Below are positions 61,492 to 64,000 of a stretch of DNA of 64,000 nt, piece after piece. A program made the position numbers and the translations under genes. The notes below the pieces were generated by a model. The model made no database searches and was not told the origin of the DNA. It worked only from the letters and a program-made list of their open reading frames with translations. The DNA lies in contig BMTH01000005.1 in assembly GCA_014649575.1 (NCBI GenBank), forward strand, positions 124,001 to 188,000. The letters run 5' to 3'. Position 1 is the first letter of the stretch; the number at the start of each line of letters is the position of its first letter. The stretch is from Streptomyces griseoincarnatus. GTDB taxonomy: Bacteria > Actinomycetota > Actinomycetes > Streptomycetales > Streptomycetaceae.

Positions 61492-63936
61492 ATGGCACAG
61501 GGCACGGTCCAGGTGACGCACACCGGCACATCGAGGTGGCGCCGCCGCACGGGTGAGTACCCATCGCTCGCCGCCGCCCTGGAGGCCGCGGGCGAGGGCG
61601 ACGTGCTCACCGTCGCTCCCGGCACCTACCGGGAGAACCTCGTCGTGCGGCGGGCGGTGACCCTGCGCGGGCCCGAGGGGTCGCCCGGCTCGGTGCGCAT
61701 CGCGCCGCCGGACGGGGTGCCGCTCACCGTGCGCGCCTCCGCGGTGGTGCAGGACCTGCACGTGGAGGGACAGGACGCGACCGCCCCTGCCGTACTGGTG
61801 GAGGAGGGCACCCCCGAGCTGCGGGACATCCGCGTGGTCAGCCGGTCCGCGGCGGGCATCGAGGTACGCGGCGCCGCCCGGCCCACGGTGCGCCGCTGCA
61901 CGGTCGACAACCCGGCGGGCGCCGGCATCGCCGTCGTCGACGGCGGGGGCGGGGTGTTCGAGGAGTGCGAGGTGGTCGCCGCCGGACAGGCGGGCGTCGC
62001 CGTGCGCGGCGGGGGCCACCCCCGGCTGGAGCGCTGCAAGGTGCACCACGCCTCCGGTTCCGGCCTGACCGCGACCGGGGAGAACTCGGCGCTGGAGGCC
62101 GTCGGCTGCGAGGTGTACGAGGTGCGCGGCAGCGGGGTGCAGGTGACGGGCCGCGCCACCGCCCACCTCACCGACTGCGACGTGCACCGCACCACCGGGG
62201 ACGGGATCACGCTCGACACGGACGCCGTGCTGACGCTGGCCGACTGCCGCATCCACGACATCCCGGAGAACGCGGTCGACCTGCGCTCCCGCTCGGTGCT
62301 CACCCTGACCCGCACCACGGTGCGTCAGTTCGGCCGCAACGGCCTGTCGGTGTGGGACCCGGGGACGCGGGTGGACGCCAACCAGTGCGAGATCTTCGAC
62401 AGCACCGGCGACTACCCGGCGGTGTGGGTGAGCGACGGGGCGACGGCCGTCCTGGACTCCTGCCGGGTGCACGACGTGCCGGACGCGTTGTTCGTGCTGG
62501 ACCGCGGCTCGCGCGCGGACGTCGTCGACAGCGACCTCTCCCAGGTGCGGAACACGGCGGTGTCGGTGAGCGACGGCGCGACCGCCCAACTCGACGACTG
62601 CCGCATCCGGGAGGCGGCCACGGGTGCCTGGTTCCGCGACCACGGCAGCGGCGGCACCCTCAGCAACTGCTCGCTGGACGGCACCCAGACCGGCGTCATC
62701 GTCACCAAGGGCGCCGACCCGACCGTCGAGCGCTGCACGGTCGACTCCCCCGCCGAGGCGGGCGTGTACGTGTCCGCGGGCGGCCGCGGCACCTTCGAGC
62801 ACTGCCGGGTCACGGGCAGCGGCGGCTACGGCTTCCACGTCATCGACGGCAGCCGCACGACGCTGCGCAAGTGCCGCACCGAGCGCTGCGCGCGCGGGGG
62901 TTACGAGTTCGCCGAGGGCGCCGACGGCGCGTCCGGCTCGGGCGGCCCGGTCGTCGAGGACTGCACGAGCGACGAGTCCGGCAGCCTGCGCGCCGAACCG
63001 CCCGCGCCCGAACCGGCCGTGCAGACCACCGGCCACACCACGGGCCTGCTGGGCACGGTCCCCTCCCCCGCCGGCGCCCCTGCGGCGCCCGCTCCCGCCG
63101 CCGTGCCGGAACCGCGGCGGGCGACGCGCACCTCCAAGGACGTCCTCGGCGAACTCGACGCCCTGGTCGGCCTGGAGAGCGTCAAGCGCGAGGTGCGGGC
63201 ACTCACCGACATGATCGAGGTGGGCCGGCGCAGGCAGCAGGCCGGGCTGAAAGCCGCGTCCGTCAAGCGGCATCTGGTGTTCACCGGCTCCCCCGGCACC
63301 GGCAAGACCACCGTGGCGCGCCTGTACGGCGAGATCCTCGCCTCGCTCGGCGTGCTGGAGCAGGGCCACCTGGTCGAGGTGTCCCGCGTGGACCTGGTCG
63401 GCGAGCACATCGGCTCGACGGCGATCCGCACGCAGGAGGCGTTCGAGAAGGCGCGCGGCGGGGTGCTGTTCATCGACGAGGCGTACGCGCTGTCGCCGGA
63501 GGACGCGGGCCGGGACTTCGGCAAGGAGGCCATCGACACGCTGGTCAAGCTGATGGAGGACCAGCGGGACGCGGTGGTGGTCATCGTGGCCGGCTACACG
63601 GCCGAGATGGAGCGTTTCCTGTCGGTCAACCCCGGTGTGGCGTCCCGCTTCTCGCGCACCATCACGTTCGGCGACTACGGCCCGGAGGAGCTGCTGCGCA
63701 TCGTGGAGCAGCAGGCCGAGGAGCACGAGTACCGGCTGGCCCCGGGCGCCGCGGAGGCGCTGCTGAAGTACTTCACCGGCATCCCCAAGGGACCCGCGTT
63801 CGGCAACGGGCGCACGGCGCGGCAGACGTTCGAGGCGATGGTGGAGCGGCACGCGAGCCGGGTCGCCCAGCTCGACGAGCCCACCACCGACGACCTGACG
63901 CTGCTGTACGCGGAGGACCTGCCCGCGCTCCCCTGA
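61492..63936 (+). CDS. Beta-helix repeat protein fused to a CbxX/EccA-type AAA ATPase
   Basis: An 814-residue fusion. Residues about 15-500 form a right-handed beta-helix with some twenty similar coils (GDVLTVAPGTYRENLVVRR at the cap; repeats such as LTDCDVHRTTGDGI, LERCKVHHASGSGL). A Pro/Ala linker (about 500-540) leads to a CbxX/CfqX AAA module: FTGSPGTGKTTVARLYGEIL (Walker A, about 600-608), GVLFIDEAYALSPEDAGRD (Walker B, about 658-668), VVIVAGYTAEMERF and NPGVASRFSRTITF (arginine finger region). The C-terminus closes with NGRTARQTFEAMVERHA. It has no signal peptide, so the helix is cytoplasmic. It may remodel a protein assembly recruited by the beta-helix. Confidence 0.92.
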   Translation: MAQGTVQVTHTGTSRWRRRTGEYPSLAAALEAAGEGDVLTVAPGTYRENLVVRRAVTLRGPEGSPGSVRIAPPDGVPLTVRASAVVQDLHVEGQDATAPAVLVEEGTPELRDIRVVSRSAAGIEVRGAARPTVRRCTVDNPAGAGIAVVDGGGGVFEECEVVAAGQAGVAVRGGGHPRLERCKVHHASGSGLTATGENSALEAVGCEVYEVRGSGVQVTGRATAHLTDCDVHRTTGDGITLDTDAVLTLADCRIHDIPENAVDLRSRSVLTLTRTTVRQFGRNGLSVWDPGTRVDANQCEIFDSTGDYPAVWVSDGATAVLDSCRVHDVPDALFVLDRGSRADVVDSDLSQVRNTAVSVSDGATAQLDDCRIREAATGAWFRDHGSGGTLSNCSLDGTQTGVIVTKGADPTVERCTVDSPAEAGVYVSAGGRGTFEHCRVTGSGGYGFHVIDGSRTTLRKCRTERCARGGYEFAEGADGASGSGGPVVEDCTSDESGSLRAEPPAPEPAVQTTGHTTGLLGTVPSPAGAPAAPAPAAVPEPRRATRTSKDVLGELDALVGLESVKREVRALTDMIEVGRRRQQAGLKAASVKRHLVFTGSPGTGKTTVARLYGEILASLGVLEQGHLVEVSRVDLVGEHIGSTAIRTQEAFEKARGGVLFIDEAYALSPEDAGRDFGKEAIDTLVKLMEDQRDAVVVIVAGYTAEMERFLSVNPGVASRFSRTITFGDYGPEELLRIVEQQAEEHEYRLAPGAAEALLKYFTGIPKGPAFGNGRTARQTFEAMVERHASRVAQLDEPTTDDLTLLYAEDLPALP

Positions 63937-64000
63937 GCGCGGGCCGTCAGGCCGCCGGGCCGGGCCTCCCGGTGCTGCGGGGAGCGGGCACCTCGGGCCG

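Overview
The window is about 64 kb of very GC-rich actinobacterial chromosome and almost certainly comes from a Streptomyces. The support is a complete whiE-type spore-pigment type II polyketide operon, SchA/CurD, GPP34 and DUF5133-type proteins, GntR, PucR and MarR regulators, a SpoIIE-like phosphatase, an in-frame TTA codon, and an intergenic repeat I recognise as dispersed in streptomycetes. I saw no rRNA, tRNA, CRISPR array or insertion sequence.

Layout. 0-19 kb is mixed housekeeping and regulation: a PAS-GAF-SpoIIE phosphatase entering from the left edge, a 0.75 kb intergenic region with a ~140 bp tandem repeat, a PrmC-like methyltransferase, a YedY-type molybdoenzyme with a ferredoxin reductase, a CE7 esterase, a HutC/DasR-type regulator with a dre-like site, a D,D-carboxypeptidase, asparaginase with its FadR-type regulator, a fatty-acid desaturase, a paired FluC fluoride channel, ArsR and MarR regulators, an SseB protein, and a GAPDH with a long N-terminal extension. 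19.5-28 kb is the spore-pigment locus. A divergent FAD monooxygenase (carrying a collagen-like Gly-Gly-Pro insert) faces an operon of SchA/CurD protein, cupin, KS-alpha, KS-beta, ACP, aromatase/cyclase and a TcmI-like cyclase. A strong terminator and a convergent O-methyltransferase follow.

28-36 kb holds a beta-helix secreted protein, oxidoreductases and several decayed genes: the tail of a pyruvate oxidase-like enzyme, a probably frameshifted SMI1/KNR4 protein and an internally deleted MFS transporter. 36.5-45 kb is the most coherent accessory system, a reactive-sulfur (persulfide) detoxification island. Two CsoR-family repressors show the CstR dithiol pattern and lack the copper-ligand His. 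Six ATACCCC/GGGGTAT palindromes occur in the island. Around them lie two CstB-like MBL-pseudorhodanese-rhodanese proteins, two further rhodaneses, a TauE/SafE exporter, thioredoxin, a DUF302 protein, a DsbA-like thiol oxidoreductase, and remnants of a rhodanese::TauE fusion and a CcdA-like protein. No sulfide:quinone reductase is visible.

45-64 kb returns to core-like genes: a Tat-exported PHP phosphoesterase, an MHS-family transporter, a GAF-PucR regulator, 3-hydroxybutyrate dehydrogenase, Nudix hydrolase, apolipoprotein N-acyltransferase, an O-antigen-ligase-like protein, an Asp/Glu racemase, an HpnB-like glycosyltransferase, a TerD-family protein, a MOSC protein, an Rv1733c-like membrane protein, and a large beta-helix plus CbxX-type AAA ATPase fusion.
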